Shown: one piece after another, positions 46,780 to 59,021 of the stretch
Numbering within the stretch: position 1 is the first letter of the stretch
How the letters are laid out: the number at the start of each line of letters is the position of its first letter
Assembly: GCA_027924585.1 (NCBI GenBank)
Contig: BSBM01000007.1
Location: 9,701,501-9,765,500 of the forward strand
DNA from: Larix kaempferi
Taxonomy: Eukaryota; Streptophyta; Pinopsida; Pinales; Pinaceae
Length of the DNA: 64,000 nt
Direction of reading: 5' to 3'
Made by a program: the position numbers and the translations under genes
Notes under the pieces: generated by a model
What the model was told of the DNA's origin: nothing
What the model saw: only the letters and a program-made list of their open reading frames with translations
Database searches by the model: none

Positions 46780-48273
46780 TGGTTTCTTCTTTGCCATAAA
46801 GTATGCTGGCTCTACATCCAGAATAGATGCCTACAGGACTGCTTTAACCTTAGGTAATGAAGAACACTCCTTAGTATCATGCTCGAGTTCACATATCCTA
46901 CATACCTCTGCTTTGTCCAACGGGCACTCCTTCAGTGTATGCTTCTTTCTACATTTAAGACAGAATACTCCAAGTGTGAGATCTTCTACTACTTGTTTCT
47001 ATTTTTCCCTCATGGCATCCAATTTTGAGGAAATGGAGCTCATCATGTCTGTTTTAAAGTTCTCCAGTAGATTGCCTATTTCTGCTCGAGTGGCACCTCC
47101 ACTAGCTGACTTCTGAGTCCTAGTAAAGACATCCTGGTCTCGGTCTTTGTCTCGTTTGCTGGTTCTAGAAGATCCCCTAGAGTACCTTTGACATAATTCA
47201 ATAATATTTTCAAAAGGTTCCTTCAAGATATCCCCTTTCCCTAGCAAATTCAACATATCAAGGCAATCTTCGCTAATTCCTCTTAGCAAGATAATCTTGA
47301 GCACATCCTTGCAAATCTCATCATGACCAAATCTTTGCAAATTATACAGCAATCTCTCCACAAAGTCTTCCAAACTCTCTTCATCCTTCTGAACCATTTT
47401 GAACAACTCTTCCTTTCTATCTCTAGTTCTGCAATATTCTTGATATTTAGAAAGGAAGGTGTTCTTCATTTGGTCCCAAGTAGTAATGGTCTCATGACCC
47501 AAATTCATGAACCAACACAGAGCATTTCCTTTCAAGGTTGCTGGGAATAGCTTCAGCTTCTGAGCACTAGAGCTGTAATCATAGCTGCAACAGAGGATAT
47601 CAAACTCAAAAAGAAACTCATCAAGATCCTCAGAGGACTTACCATGAAAATTAGGGAGCACTGATGGTGATATGTTCTTCATAGGAGCTGCTCCAGGTGT
47701 TTGAAAGATAGGGAATTCTAATGTAGCCACAGTATTACCAGGTTGATTATTTTCTCCTTCTTCCTCCAGGCGATCCTCATGTTCATTCTCACCCCCCTGT
47801 TCTCTACCAGCCATGGTTCTAGTCCAAAATTCAACGGTCTCTTTTATGCGTTCTTCCTCTACTTTAGCTTCTTCCTCTTTTCTCCTCTCTTCTCTTTGCC
47901 TTCTTTCTTCCTCTGCAATTTTGCGAGTCTCCAACCACACCTCTTTAGTAACTCTAGTTCCGTCAATATGATAAATATCCTCTCTATCTAGTGCACCTAC
48001 AACACTTCCCTTATCTTTAGGAGGTTTACTTTCTGCAACAGGAGTTGAAGGTCCCGTTGTACTCTCCACTATGGGTGCTGAATGTTTAAGATTGGGAAGA
48101 ATATAATTTCCCCTGCCTGTAGAGTTCCGCGGTGGTCTAGTGGAAGAATCAACTCTAGCAATTATCTCATCAATATATGTGTGTCTTCCCTGACCTATAT
48201 TACAACCTCGACCTCTTCCACCTGCAATGTTAGTATTCAAAGGGGATTCCCGATTTGTTTTTCTTGTATTCAT
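46780..48273 (-). pseudogene. gag: F2: gag
   Basis: ATG at 48273 opens a 424-codon frame to 46999. The N-terminal 100 residues are Arg/Gly/Pro-rich. A charged coiled-coil-like segment follows (EEERRQREERRKEEEAKVEEER). Next comes the retrotransposon gag capsid domain (VLPNFHGKSSEDLDEFLFEF, NALCWFMNLG, MVQKDEESLEDFVERL). Beyond the stop at about 46999, two zinc knuckles of the C-x2-C-x3-H-x4-C type are encoded near 46970-46870 (CLKCRKKHTLKEC and CRICELEHDTKEC). They are followed by an Asn/Gln/Pro-rich tail to about 46440. Apart from that stop the gag is well preserved, more so than pol. Confidence 0.92.
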
Positions 48274-48345
48274 GCATGCTGTAAAAAAATTGAACTAAAA
48301 TAGAATCAAATGAAACCAACTACTAACTCTGTCTATCTATTATCA

Positions 48346-48363
48346 TCCCCGACAATGGTGCCA
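48346..48363 (-). other. F2 primer binding site, tRNA-Asp type
   Basis: The minus strand reads TGGCACCATTGTCGGGGA, three bases after the 5' LTR end. The Athila/Tat site complementary to tRNA-Asp is TGGCGCCGTTGCCGGGGA. The three differences are all transitions, consistent with decay. Confidence 0.88.
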
Positions 48364-48366
48364 AAA

Positions 48367-49064
48367 TGTTGGTCAATCTATATGTCAGTTAATTAAAGCT
48401 AATCACACAGAATGGTCAATATAAATTGTCAAACCCAGGAAGGTATTTTATTTCAAAGGAAATAAGCACAATCTATGCATAAACAGATCAAGCAGTTGAT
48501 TTGCTGAATGTAAATGGTGATCCTACCTATGTGTCCAACCAACTCATTCCCTAAGAACACTAATCTAATTCATACATCTAAGAATCCAAATGAAGCAACT
48601 TCCCTACATAAATCAACCTAGCAAGTTAATGATCTAATGATAAAATGAAACTAGATTAATTTTGCAAGAAGTTAAATCCTATAATTATCAAACTACAACA
48701 TTCAATCTTTACCAAAATGATCTATCCAGTAGCTACTATAATTCTGCCATTAATTGTCTAATCTATAAATGCAATTGAAGATACAACAACAACCAGAATT
48801 AAAACACAAGCTTGAGCTCTAACTGATAATTACTGGAAATTCTAGAAAGCATAAACAACTAGAAGATAATTGGAATTGAGCTTGGCTGTCACAGCTGATT
48901 GAAACACACATACAATTAAGTAAATTATCCTACACAGTCGACTGTCACACCACTCTGTTACAACTATTCAAGATGCAATTGTAAACTACCAGAAAGGAAA
49001 GTTAACTCTGTTACAGCTACCAATAATGTCTGCAATCATTCCACCACACAACAGAAGTAAAACT
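48367..49064 (-). repeat. F2: 5' LTR, truncated by copia B
   Basis: Aligns with the first ~695 bases of 35786-37253 and then stops at AAACT (49060-49064), where the copia B LTR begins. About 770 bases of the LTR are missing. They should be on the far side of copia B but are not seen there. Confidence 0.92.
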
Positions 49065-49666
49065 TGTTAAATTTTGAGCATTAATTCACAATACTCTTGG
49101 ATCTCTACTAAGAGAATAACATATACAGTATATCAATGCATAACAATCACAATAAGCATGACAAGCATCACAAGAATCAAAATCATGAGAGATAAGAGAC
49201 AGAGTTTCCGTGGGGAAAACCCTAAGGTGAAAAACCCCACAACTTCCTCAGAGATAGATAGAGCAATGACTCAACCAAAGTACAACCAAAATACACTGAG
49301 ATAGTCTCCTAGTAGGAGATGATCCTCCTCCTCACTAGTGTGCCACTTTTTGAGTGAGAGAGATATGACTTTCCAAATGATCTAAATAGAGATCTCCTGA
49401 TCTCTATTTATACTAACCTGTTTTCCCAGTGACCTTATGGGGCCAACTTGTCTAGCTAGGTACATCCACAATATAATATATATTTCAGGGCCGACCCCAC
49501 ACATGGTGGTCTAATAACCCGTCGGCAAGTACACACACTTGCGACACTTGTCAGTCCACATGATGACACTTCCTTATAGAGGAATAACACATCTCTAATA
49601 AGGGTACAATAAATATATATGAAATACATAGATGAAATACATTCCGAAGTTACATATACAACAACA
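49065..49666 (-). repeat. Copia B: 3' LTR (602 bp)
   Basis: Begins TGTTAAATTTTGAGC on the plus strand and ends TACAACAACA. It is homologous to the reverse complement of the copia A LTR but visibly more diverged from it than the two A LTRs are from each other. It contains the conserved 12-base stem TAAATAGAGATC / GATCTCTATTTA at 49383-49394 and 49399-49410. Confidence 0.92.
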
Positions 49667-49677
49667 CTCCCTCTTAA
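49667..49677 (-). other. Copia B polypurine tract
   Basis: The minus strand reads TTAAGAGGGAG directly before the LTR start, identical in core to copia A. Confidence 0.88.
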
Positions 49678-49859
49678 CTAGGAAGGTATTTCTCGACACA
49701 GATCTCCTAGACAAGTCTTCTTCTCGGGATCATTGTCATCATCATCGTCATTGCTGCTGCTATCTCAACCAATCTATGACTCTACTCGTCATAGGAAGTT
49801 CTACAGAGCCAGTCCTTTTTCATACTTGATGTAGGCCGACCACCTGCAGGTCTTCATCA

Positions 49860-50990
49860 TCACTGGCCATACTGTGGAAATCTCAGGACTTATTACGTGC
49901 GTCACAAAACCTTAAAAGAGTCTCTTGACTAGCAAGAATCCTAAAGAGCATCTGAGGCCTTTTTCATCCTGTCCAGATCTCCATGACTTATTACATGTGA
50001 CCCCACCACAAAACCTCAAAAGAGAATCCCAGGACTGATTACGAGCACAAGGCTCAACCTATCGGATCTCCTAGGGCACAAATTACATGTGGTCACCACA
50101 AAACCTCGAAAGAGCATCCCAGGACTGATTACGAGCACAAGGCTCAACCTATCGGATATCCCAGGGCACAAACTACATGTGGTCATGGCAAAACCTCGAA
50201 AGAGCATCCCAGGACTAATTATGAGCACATGGCTCAACCTATCAGATCTCCTAGGGCACAAATTACATGCCATAGGACAAAACCTCGAAAGAGCATCTGC
50301 CAGATATCCTAGGGCACAAATTACATGCCATAGGAAAAACCTTGAAAGACTATCTGCAGATCTCCCAGGGCACAAATTATATGTCCTAAGCAAAACCTCG
50401 AAAGAGCATTTGCGAGATATCTCAGGGTACAAATTACATGCCGTAGGAAAAACCTCGAAAGACTATCTGCAAATCTCCCAGGGCACAAATTACATGCTTA
50501 TTTGCACAACCTGTTCCATGGCCACAGAGTATCAAACTGATACTCACCATACATCATCCTGATGTACACATGATAATCCTGATCATCATCACTACAAGAT
50601 CCTGCTGCATGTCATCTGGAGCAACATCTTGAAGATCGTCATCCATGATCATCCTGATCATACAATGCATCTACCTGATGCATACCAAGTATCTACCTGA
50701 TACATACCAACATACATGATCTACCTGATCATACAACGTATCCACCTGATACATATACAAATACATGGTCCAAGCATCAAACATGATGCATATACAAAAT
50801 ACATACACATGATCCAACCGATCATATCCAGCATCCAACATGATGCGTACATACATATAAATGATCCAACTGATCATATCCAGCATCCAACATGATGCAT
50901 ACATACATATACATATAAATGATCCAACTGATCATACACAGTAGAAACCAGAACATTATCCTGATGCTCATCATCCAGCGCTTACATCCA
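49860..50990. repeat. Copia B subterminal tandem repeats
   Basis: 49,990-50,500 holds about six to seven units of roughly 60-90 bases containing AAAACCTCGAAAGAGCAT and GGGCACAAATTACATG, homologous to the 89-bp units of copia A. 50520-50990 holds TGATCAT/ATGATC-rich repeats with CATACATGATCTACCTGATC-type units. Confidence 0.88.
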
Positions 50991-51068
50991 TAGCCATGTG
51001 AAGGATCCTCCTTCCAACATGCTTGGAATGGCTTCAACAAATGTGTCCATCACTTCTTCCTCAAAGTG

Positions 51069-52080
51069 TCATCAATCTGAAGAACACCAAGCCTCTCCTT
51101 GAAGTACTTCAAACTTCACCTTGGCTAGTGGCTTTGTCAGCACATCTGTAATCTGCTTGTCCATCGCAACGTACAGGAGCTTCACATCTCCTCTCTGCAC
51201 CATATCCCTGATATAGTGATATTTGATCTCTATGTGTTTCGACCTGTCATGAAACACTGGGTTCTCAGACAACTTCACACAACTCTGGTTATCGCAGAAT
51301 ATACCAGTAGCATCCAATGGGAGATCAAATAACTCAGACAGTAGATTCCGTAGCCATATTGCCTCACAACTAGCTGAACAGGCTGCAACATACTCTGCCT
51401 CAGCTGTACTCAGTGCTACGCAGGACTGCTTCCTGCTAAACCAAGAGATCACACCTGATCCCATACTAAAGAAACACCCAGATGTGCTCTTCCTATCTGC
51501 AACACTGCCAGCCCAATCTGAATCAACATAACCCTGCAGGTTAAACTTTTGATTCACTTCATACTTGAGCCCATAATCCACTGTACCCTTCAGGTACCTC
51601 AAAACATGTTTTACAGCAACCAGGTGAACACTCCTCGGATCTGTCAGGAACTGACTCAATGTGTTCACCGCAAAGCAAATATCTGGTTTCGTGTTTGTCA
51701 GGTAAATCAAGGACCCAATCATCTGACGATACATAGAGACATCAATCGACTTAGATGAAGCATCACATAGAAGCTTCAGATTTGATTGCATAGGTGTGGC
51801 CATGGCCTTGCAATACATCATCCCGAATCTCTTTAGGATATCTACTGTGTACTTCCCTTGACCAAGAAAGATCCCACCTGCACTCTGCCACACCTCCATA
51901 CCTAGGAAATAATGCATCATTCCCATATCTTTCATATCAAATTCAGCAGCGAGCTTCCTGTTTGTATCACACCAAGTTCTAGGAGCTTGCTACAAGCCAT
52001 ATAAGGCTTTCTTGAATCTGCACACATGTGACTCCCTGTCAGGTCTTGGGACTGCATCCCAAACATCTTCTTCATGATCG
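51069..52080 (-). pseudogene. pol: Copia B: RNase H and remnant of reverse transcriptase lacking the catalytic core
   Basis: An open frame 51935-51072 covers the connection and RNase H (MKDMGMMHYFLGMEVWQSAG, TSGCFFSMGSGVISWFSRKQ, TAEAEYVAACSASCEAIW, FCDNQSCVKL). It ends in a frameshift just before the normal C terminus. Upstream, two deletions relative to copia A are visible. One is between the DVWDAVP-type start and the KKALYGL region. The other is between that region and KLAAEF, which removes the segment carrying YVDD. The copy therefore has no polymerase active site. Confidence 0.9.
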
Positions 52081-52204
52081 ACGGATCATGGCATTCCATT
52101 TCTTCATCCTAGATCCTGGGAACTTTAATATATTCAATAGATACCTTTGTTGCTGGAACAAATGTTGTAGTCCTTCTTTTGTATGTGAAGATATATGGTC
52201 TTTC

Positions 52205-52780
52205 GTACAAAACAAGTTAAATTGCATGATTAGAAACATCTCATAATTTTCAGAACAAAATCTTTACACATAAAGAAATATGTCATGCAGTCATGCAGTT
52301 ATCTTATCCAATGCTTGAATACAACATTTATTCATGTTCCACAACTTTCTAGATGCCTTCCAGTCTCTACCAGAACATTGTTAAGAGTTTGCACTACTCC
52401 CAACATGTCAGCAAAGAGGTTTCATTCTAGATAAGTAGCACTGGAATGTTGTACAGTGCCATAGGCCACTTACCCATCACATGCATATTAGTAGTATCCT
52501 ATTCATTAATGCAATCATTCTAATATGCACAATACATCTCCTAAGCATAATATTATTTAAACAAAAATAGGCAAGAAATGATAATTGAAATACTTATCTT
52601 TGTTTGTTTGTTGGGTGGACTCACTCTGAGTCTTCGCTTCCTGGAAGGAGCTACAGAAGTAGCTTCTTATACACCTTTCTATTGTGGAATGTAGGAAGAT
52701 GGTCAATTCCCTCTGAAAATCTGCATCCTTGCAGGAGCTACTAGAGTGTGCTCCCACTTGATTTTTGCTTCCTGGATTAC
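52205..52780 (-). other. Intron-like segment of copia B, homologous to that of copia A
   Basis: On the minus strand CAG|GTAATCC starts the block and TTTTGTAC|GAAAG ends it. Copia A has CAA|GTAATCC and TTTTGTAG|GAAAG. Internal blocks such as GATGGGTAAGTGGCCTATGG are shared. In each copy one of the two candidate splice sites is mutated, the donor in A and the acceptor in B. Confidence 0.4.
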
Positions 52781-53056
52781 CTGTCCTTGAACTTATATTC
52801 ATCCTTGCTGACATCAATCTTCTTGAACCCTAGAAAGTATAATCTGTAAGCCTTTGAGCTTTCACTGTAACCCACAAAGATACCCTTCTTTCTTGAAGGA
52901 TCTAGTTTAGTCCTCTTTTCCTTTGGGACATGAGTGTATACTGGACAACCAAATATTCTGAGATGGTTGACTTCAGGTTTCTTACCAGAAAGGACCTCTT
53001 CTGGTATCTTGATGTCCAATATCTTGTGGGGTGTTTTGTTCTGCACATATATAGCT
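52781..53056 (-). pseudogene. pol: Copia B: part of integrase, cut at a junction with F1
   Basis: An open frame from about 53046 shows PEEVLSGKKPEVNHLRIFGC, then KRTKLDPSRKKGIFVGYSES and GFKKIDVSKDEYKFKDR. This is the region just after the integrase core, closely matching copia C (EVFTGKKPELSHLKIFGC, KKGIFVGYCES). The catalytic core, protease, gag and 5' LTR are missing because the sequence switches at about 53057 to F1 pol on the opposite strand. Confidence 0.9.
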
Positions 53057-55010
53057 ATACGTAGCTTCTTGGGGCATGCTGACTATTACAGAAGGTTCAT
53101 AGAATTTTTTTCCAAACTAGCTTCCCCTTTGTTCACTTTGTTGATGAAGGATGCACAGTTTGTCAGGAATGAAGCATGCCAAGCAACATTTACTGAGCTA
53201 AAGAAAAGGCTATCTACAACACCCATCTTATGAGGGCCCAACTGGGTTCTACGTTTTCATATTTCTTCAGATGCTTCAGATACTGCCATTGGAGCAGTTT
53301 TGGGACAGTAGGAAGGTAATGCTCCTTCTGCAATTTATTACATTAGTAAGAATTTATCTCCTGCTGAACTAAACGATACAGTCACAGAAAAGGAATTTCT
53401 TGCCATTTTTTATGCCATCAACAAATTTAGACATTATATTACTAGATATTCTACTTTGGTGCACACTGATCATTCTGCTATCAAATATTTAATGAATAAA
53501 CCAATCACAAATGCCCGAGTTACTAGATGGATGTTACTGTTACAGGAATTTGATATCACAATTATTGATAGACCAGGGAAGGAAAATGTTGTTGCAGATT
53601 TTTTATCTCGACTTACTAACAGTGATGACAATTTACCAGTCGAAGATTCCTTCCCTGATGAACATTTGTTTGTAGTATCAGCTCATTCCCCATGGTATGC
53701 AGACACTGCTAACTTTTTGGCTGTAGGTAAGCTCCCAGCACATCTGTTGAAGAGAGAAAAAAGAAAGATCATACAATAGAGTGCTAGGTATTGCTTGATT
53801 GATGGCCATCTTTTCTACATAGGGCTTGATTTAGAGATTAGAAGATGTGTTAGAGAAGATGATATCTTTAGTATTCTTAAAGCTTTCCATGATGAGCCCT
53901 ATGGGGGACATTTTGCTGACAAAAGGACAGGTCATAAAGTCTTGAGAATGGGTTATTTTTGGTGCACATTGTTTAGGGACACAAAGAAGTATGTTCAGGC
54001 ATGTGATAGCTGCCAAGGGATGGGCCAACCCAACATATTTGATGAAATGCATTTGCAGCCACAACTCGTGGTTAAACAATTTGATAAATGGGCTCTAGAT
54101 TTTGTAGGGCCTATCAACCCTCCCTCAAAACAGAAAGTTCACATCTTGGTTTGTATAGATTACATGACCAAATGGGTAGAAGCTGTAGCCTTGGTTAAGG
54201 CTAATGATTAGGCTGTGATTGATGTCCTGTATGACAAAATTTTCTCTCTGTTTGGAATACCCAAGGAAATCGTCACAGATGGTGGACCGCAGTTTGTGTC
54301 TCACAAGCTAGAAGCGTTGTTACAGAAATTTCATATTCAACATAGAATAACCTCACCATATCATCCACAAGCCAATGGCCAAGTGGAGAGTTCAAACAAG
54401 GTTATTGAGGCTATTTTGACAAAGACAGTGAAAAGCCATCGTAAAGATTGGGCTGAGAGACTTTCAAAGGCACTATGGGCCTATCGCACCACATGGAGTA
54501 ACACCACTGGTTTTTCCCCATATGAGTTAGTGTATGGTAAGAATGTTGTTTTCCCAATTGAATTTGAAATCAGGACTTTGAAAACAGCTGTAGAAGCAAA
54601 TCTGGATTTATCAGAAGCACAGAGGAACCGATTGAATCAATTTAATGAAATGGATGAAAAGCGCACAGCGGCAGTAAATAATACAACTTTAATCCAACAA
54701 CAATGCTCTAAGTGGTATGAAAAATGCATAAAGAAGAAAGTCTTCCAGGAAGGAGCTGGGCTCTATTATATGATTCACGGTTTAAGAGGGATTTTAAAGG
54801 CAAGCTATGCACTCGCTGGTTGGGACCTTATTAAATAGATCGTGTATTTGACAATGGAACAGTTCGGTTGATCACCATTGATGGAAACAAGACACCATTA
54901 TTCGCAAATGGTCATCGATTGCAACTGTATCACAAACCGATATCAAGGGATGCTTTCATTTCACAAGTTGCTGCAGATCCAGATTATCAGTTAACGCCAG
55001 GGTAGGGAGT
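53057..55010 (+). pseudogene. pol: F1: RNase H and integrase (starts mid-pol)
   Basis: Homology to F2 pol starts at TACGTAGCTTCTTG and proceeds through a HADYYRRFIEFFSKLASPLF connection and RNase H (FHISSDASDTAIGAVLG, EKEFLAIFYAINKF, RPGKENVVADFLSRL). The integrase zinc site follows (HDEPYGGHF with a Cys-to-Tyr change just after the first His, and CDSCQGMG). The core then has WALDFVGPI, VTDGGPQF and GQVESSNKV, so all three catalytic residues are present. Stops at about 53230, 53777 and 54209, with frame problems after 54760, disable it. Upstream reverse transcriptase, protease and gag of F1 are absent. Confidence 0.92.
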
Positions 55011-56264
55011 TTTCTCCACCCCTGTGAATTTTTAAGAACTGCAACTTTCACATTTTTTGTACATAAATAAATTTTATTTTTTTCATTTTTCATTTTATCT
55101 ATTTTTTTCATTTTGCACTTGATCGGTTTGTTTTGAAAAATTGTGTATAGGAATTAATTGGAGGAACAACAGTTGTGACTGGGCTAGACGATTATAGGCA
55201 CCTCACATTGTTTCTTGATTTAATAAATCTCTTTGAAAAGATGGATAATTCGTTAGTTTTTCAGCAGGCAGCTGAAAGTCCACCTGTTACTCATTTTTGC
55301 ACAGCTACGACTCCTTACCTTGCCCATTCTTCCTATTTCCATAGCTGTAACTCCGCCATTTTCTATTCACTTCATTTTTTCAGCAATTGCGACTCCACTA
55401 TTCTTGCCTATTTTGCTAGTCTAGCAGTTGTGACTCTGCTATTTCCATTTCATTTCTGCTCTTTGCCAGCAGCTGCAACTCCGCCATTTTTTCCTATTCC
55501 GGCTAAGTTCAGTAGCTGCAACTCTGCTATTCTTCATTCATTTTACTTTTTCTCTGTACAATTGTGACTTCGCTATTCTTCATTCATTTTTCTTTTTCTC
55601 CGTACAACTGTGAATCCACTAGAACTTATTCATGCCCGTTGCGATTCTGCTAGTTGTCCTTTTTCCGAATTAATGCCGGTAATAATGACTCAATCTGGCG
55701 TCAATTTGAATGCTTGCTCCATGGGTCCAATCATAGTCCACCAAGAAGACAACATTAGGTGTCTCGGGAATCTGTTAGTTGAATGGCGACGGCCAAATCA
55801 CCTCAGCACATGCGCATTTATGCTCGTTTTATTGGGAGGTGGGCTATAATGATAATTCACGGCTGAATGCATAACGCAAAAGGTACGAATTCATACTTTT
55901 ACATGATTAAGCATGAAATTGATAATGGTAATAATGATTATGCACTGTCTTTTAGTCCCTGTTAGTCAGGCCATACCATTTAACCACCAGGATACCCCAA
56001 TTAAGCCAACTTTCCATAACTGTCTCATTCCACCGGGATTTCATACTTGTGCTGACTTTTCGAAAATACTCGATTTTAAACTCCAACGATTCCTTGCATG
56101 TTCGTATGCTGCAACTCCCACGTCTGGACTGTTATTTGATGTATTCGTCACCTGGATTTTGAAGAAAGGATGATATAAGCAACCTAGTTCGGCATGAACC
56201 CATGAATACGGAATCCTTGCGCGCTAATGCCACAGTTCTTAACATTTTCATAGCAGCAAGTTAG
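55011..56264. repeat. F1 spacer with degenerate 42-bp-type repeats
   Basis: About 55262-55665 carries repeated GCTGCAACTCCGCCATT- and TCTTCATTCATTTT-like blocks, the plus-strand counterpart of the F2 array but more degenerate. The rest has no coding signal. Confidence 0.7.
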
Positions 56265-59021
56265 ATGGAATATTTTGAACAGTTGAACGGTTTCCACACA
56301 GAAACCACATTACAATTTGCCCTCATCTTGACTGATACTCACTCTGAGGTTAGGGGACTGCATGTGGATGTTAAGGAAGAAATCATAGTAGAGGTTACTG
56401 GCTTACCCCATATTGGAAAGAATCTATTTGGATGGAAAGCGACAGCTATAAGAGAATTTATAGTAGTTGGGGAGAATGTTCGTCCAAAGTGCCGTGGGTT
56501 AGAATTGGCATCATTACCACAACCTTGGAATCAAGTGGAAACCTTTGTGAAGAAATATATTTCTTGTGAAGGAAGGTACCAAACTGTTTCCTTCTCTGAA
56601 CTTCCTTTATTGTCTCACTTAAACCATGGTAATTTAGTAAATATACCATTCTATATTTTTAAAGCTCTGCAAACCATGGCTGGATATGCAAAAATAGCCC
56701 AACACCCAGTTTCCTCCCTTACCAATCATGGCCTAGTTAAATTGTTAGTCTTAAGGGCCCTTGGAAATCACAATTTAACCTAGGAGCAATTTCTTGTGGG
56801 GGTCTAGCCATTTCGAGAACCTGTATTAGAAGTGGGGGGTATCGGAGAAGGTGAAGAGGACTGGCGTTCCTCAAATCCAGTTGGGGGGGAGGTTGGAGCA
56901 TCAGGAAATCAAAAGGAGGACAAAGATGAGGTAAATATGGGGGATGCTGCAACAACAACAAAACCTGTTACTGAAGAAAAGTCGATGGAAGCCATGGCAC
57001 AGGAAGAAGAAACTGAAACTGGAGCAGCTGTTAAAGTTGTGACAGTAGAAGCTACAACTACAGAAGCTGAGAATCAGGAGGAAGAGTATCAGGCAGAAGC
57101 AGCAGGAGAAGGAAATGTGGAGGTTCTAGATGTTGTGTCCTCTCCTGAGATAAGGGGGACCATTATTGCGGAGGACTGAAGAAAAGACCTCGTGTGTCAA
57201 AGAAACAAAGAAAAAATCCAGGGGACAAGGGTCAGACATCCACTACAGCAAAGAAAAGAAAAACCAGAGTTGTCACAGCATCAGTAGCATCATGCAGTGG
57301 AGACCGACCAACGAAAATGGTAAAGAAAAGGAGGACTTGATCCATGGTAGCAGCAGAGACAACATGTGCAATTAGGGTTAATAGTGAAGTACCCTCAGCG
57401 GAGACAACATGAGCAATCAGAGCAAATATTGAGTTACCTATGGCAGAAATAGCACTTGTAACAGGGGTAGATATAGAAATTCCCATTCTGAACCCCAATT
57501 CACCTACTGTTACACAAAAACCTTCCATAGAAGAACCTCAAATTGAAAACCTCCTGTTTGAAAATGAATTATTAAAGAAGGAAGTGCAAACATTGCAAAA
57601 TGAGTTGGAAAGATTGAAGGGAGCAGTTGGAAAACAAGCAGATAAGAATTTAAACACATTGTTAGATGTTACAAATTTATTAGAAAATTCATCTCTTGCA
57701 TTAGAAAATGAGGAGCAAGGAGATATTGTTTTCCCAGAGTGTGGAGACATATTTTTTGTAGTAGGTCACAGAGTTATGGTGTTGGGAGTTGTATCACAAA
57801 AGCATGCACAGATAGAGTAGGAGGAAGAAAAAACACCTAAAATAGAATTGATGGGGGAAAATGAGCCAAAAATTGAAGTGTCCCTAATTTTAATATAGGA
57901 GATGAAATAGTGCAGTCCCATCCATCAGGGGATACCGAACTTCTTCAGGACTAGTCTCATCAGTTAGAGGAATTTGAGATAACCCAGAAACAATCTTAGC
58001 AGTTCGAAGAATTGAAAAGCAGGGGGCTGTGACACAAGAACCAGCACCTTTGGAAATATATAGTGGGGCTGCAACTCAGACAACATTATTTGAAATCAAG
58101 GGTCAAGAAGAGAACACTATTACATAAGAACCAGTGTTTTCAAAATAATTTGCTGAAGTTGCAACAGAAACTGAGAGGGCTGAGGTTGAAATGGAAAGAA
58201 AGGATGCTGTCACACAAGAACCAATGGTCCTAAGAACATTTGCTGAGACTGTAACACAAACTGAGATGGATAAGGTTGAAATAGAAAGAAAGGATGCTGT
58301 TACACAAGAACCAACATCCCCAAAATCAATTGTTGAGACTGCATTATAGGCACAAACCATTGCAACATCAATGGAGGTTGAAACTGTTACACTGCGAAAG
58401 CAAAATGAGGAAGTCAGCATAGTGGGGGACAAGGTTGGAATACAACTTTCTGAGGAAGTCATTTATCTAGACTTTGATGATGAAAAGGATGTGGAGAATA
58501 GAAGAATTCAATGGTTAGATAAAAAGATTCTCTGGCTAAACCTTGAGTTGGATAAATGGCACAAATATATTGATCAATGTAGAATAGGGATTATCTCTCT
58601 CCATGAACATAGAAATACCATCAGGGAATTGAGAGAAAAGTGGGCTGAGGAGTTATTCTTCCAGAAAATCCGATTGGAAAAACTTCAAGAAAAATTGGAA
58701 GAATTAAAGCAACTTAAGTCCCTGCAACAAGAAAAAGACAAAATGTATACTCTTTCCCTAGAATTACTGAGTTGCAGGGCTCCATCCCCCTCTTACCCTG
58801 TCTTTCTCCATGAGCAGACAAATTTATTTCAATGTAGGGCTCTGAAGGAAGGGAGATCATTTGATTTAGCAACAACTACCCAGTTTTTAGAAACTTTTCT
58901 GAAAAGTGATTTTGAGGATCATCATTTGTTATGTGAATTGTATTTACATTATAGGGATTGTTATATTGACTCTCCATCCAATCCCTTTCCTTGTTTGGGG
59001 GACGTTCAACTGAGGTCATTT
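56265..59021 (+). pseudogene. F1: large third ORF of unknown function, cut by copia C
   Basis: Same protein as the minus-strand ORF at 37300-40736. ATG 56265 opens a 172-codon run (MEYFEQLNGFHTETTLQ ... VTGLPHIGKNLFGWK ... LPQPWNQVETFVKKYIS). An acidic linker in a further frame runs to 57176. A leucine-zipper-like stretch ENLLFENELLKKEVQTLQNE lies near 57545. Four or more DAVTQEP/ETVTQT repeats of about 35 residues run from about 58025 to 58345. A coiled coil (RLEKLQEKLEELKQLKSLQQ) near 58675 leads into a YPVFLHEQTNLFQCRALKEG region. Copia C interrupts it at 59022, so the C-terminal ~300 residues are missing here. Several stops and frameshifts are present. Confidence 0.8.

Noticed and set aside
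36500-48900. F1 and F2 read as a single element containing an inversion
   Set aside because: Both have their own copies of RNase H, integrase, repeats and ORF3 with different decay, and F2 has its own LTRs, primer site and polypurine tract. Two insertions explain the data better.
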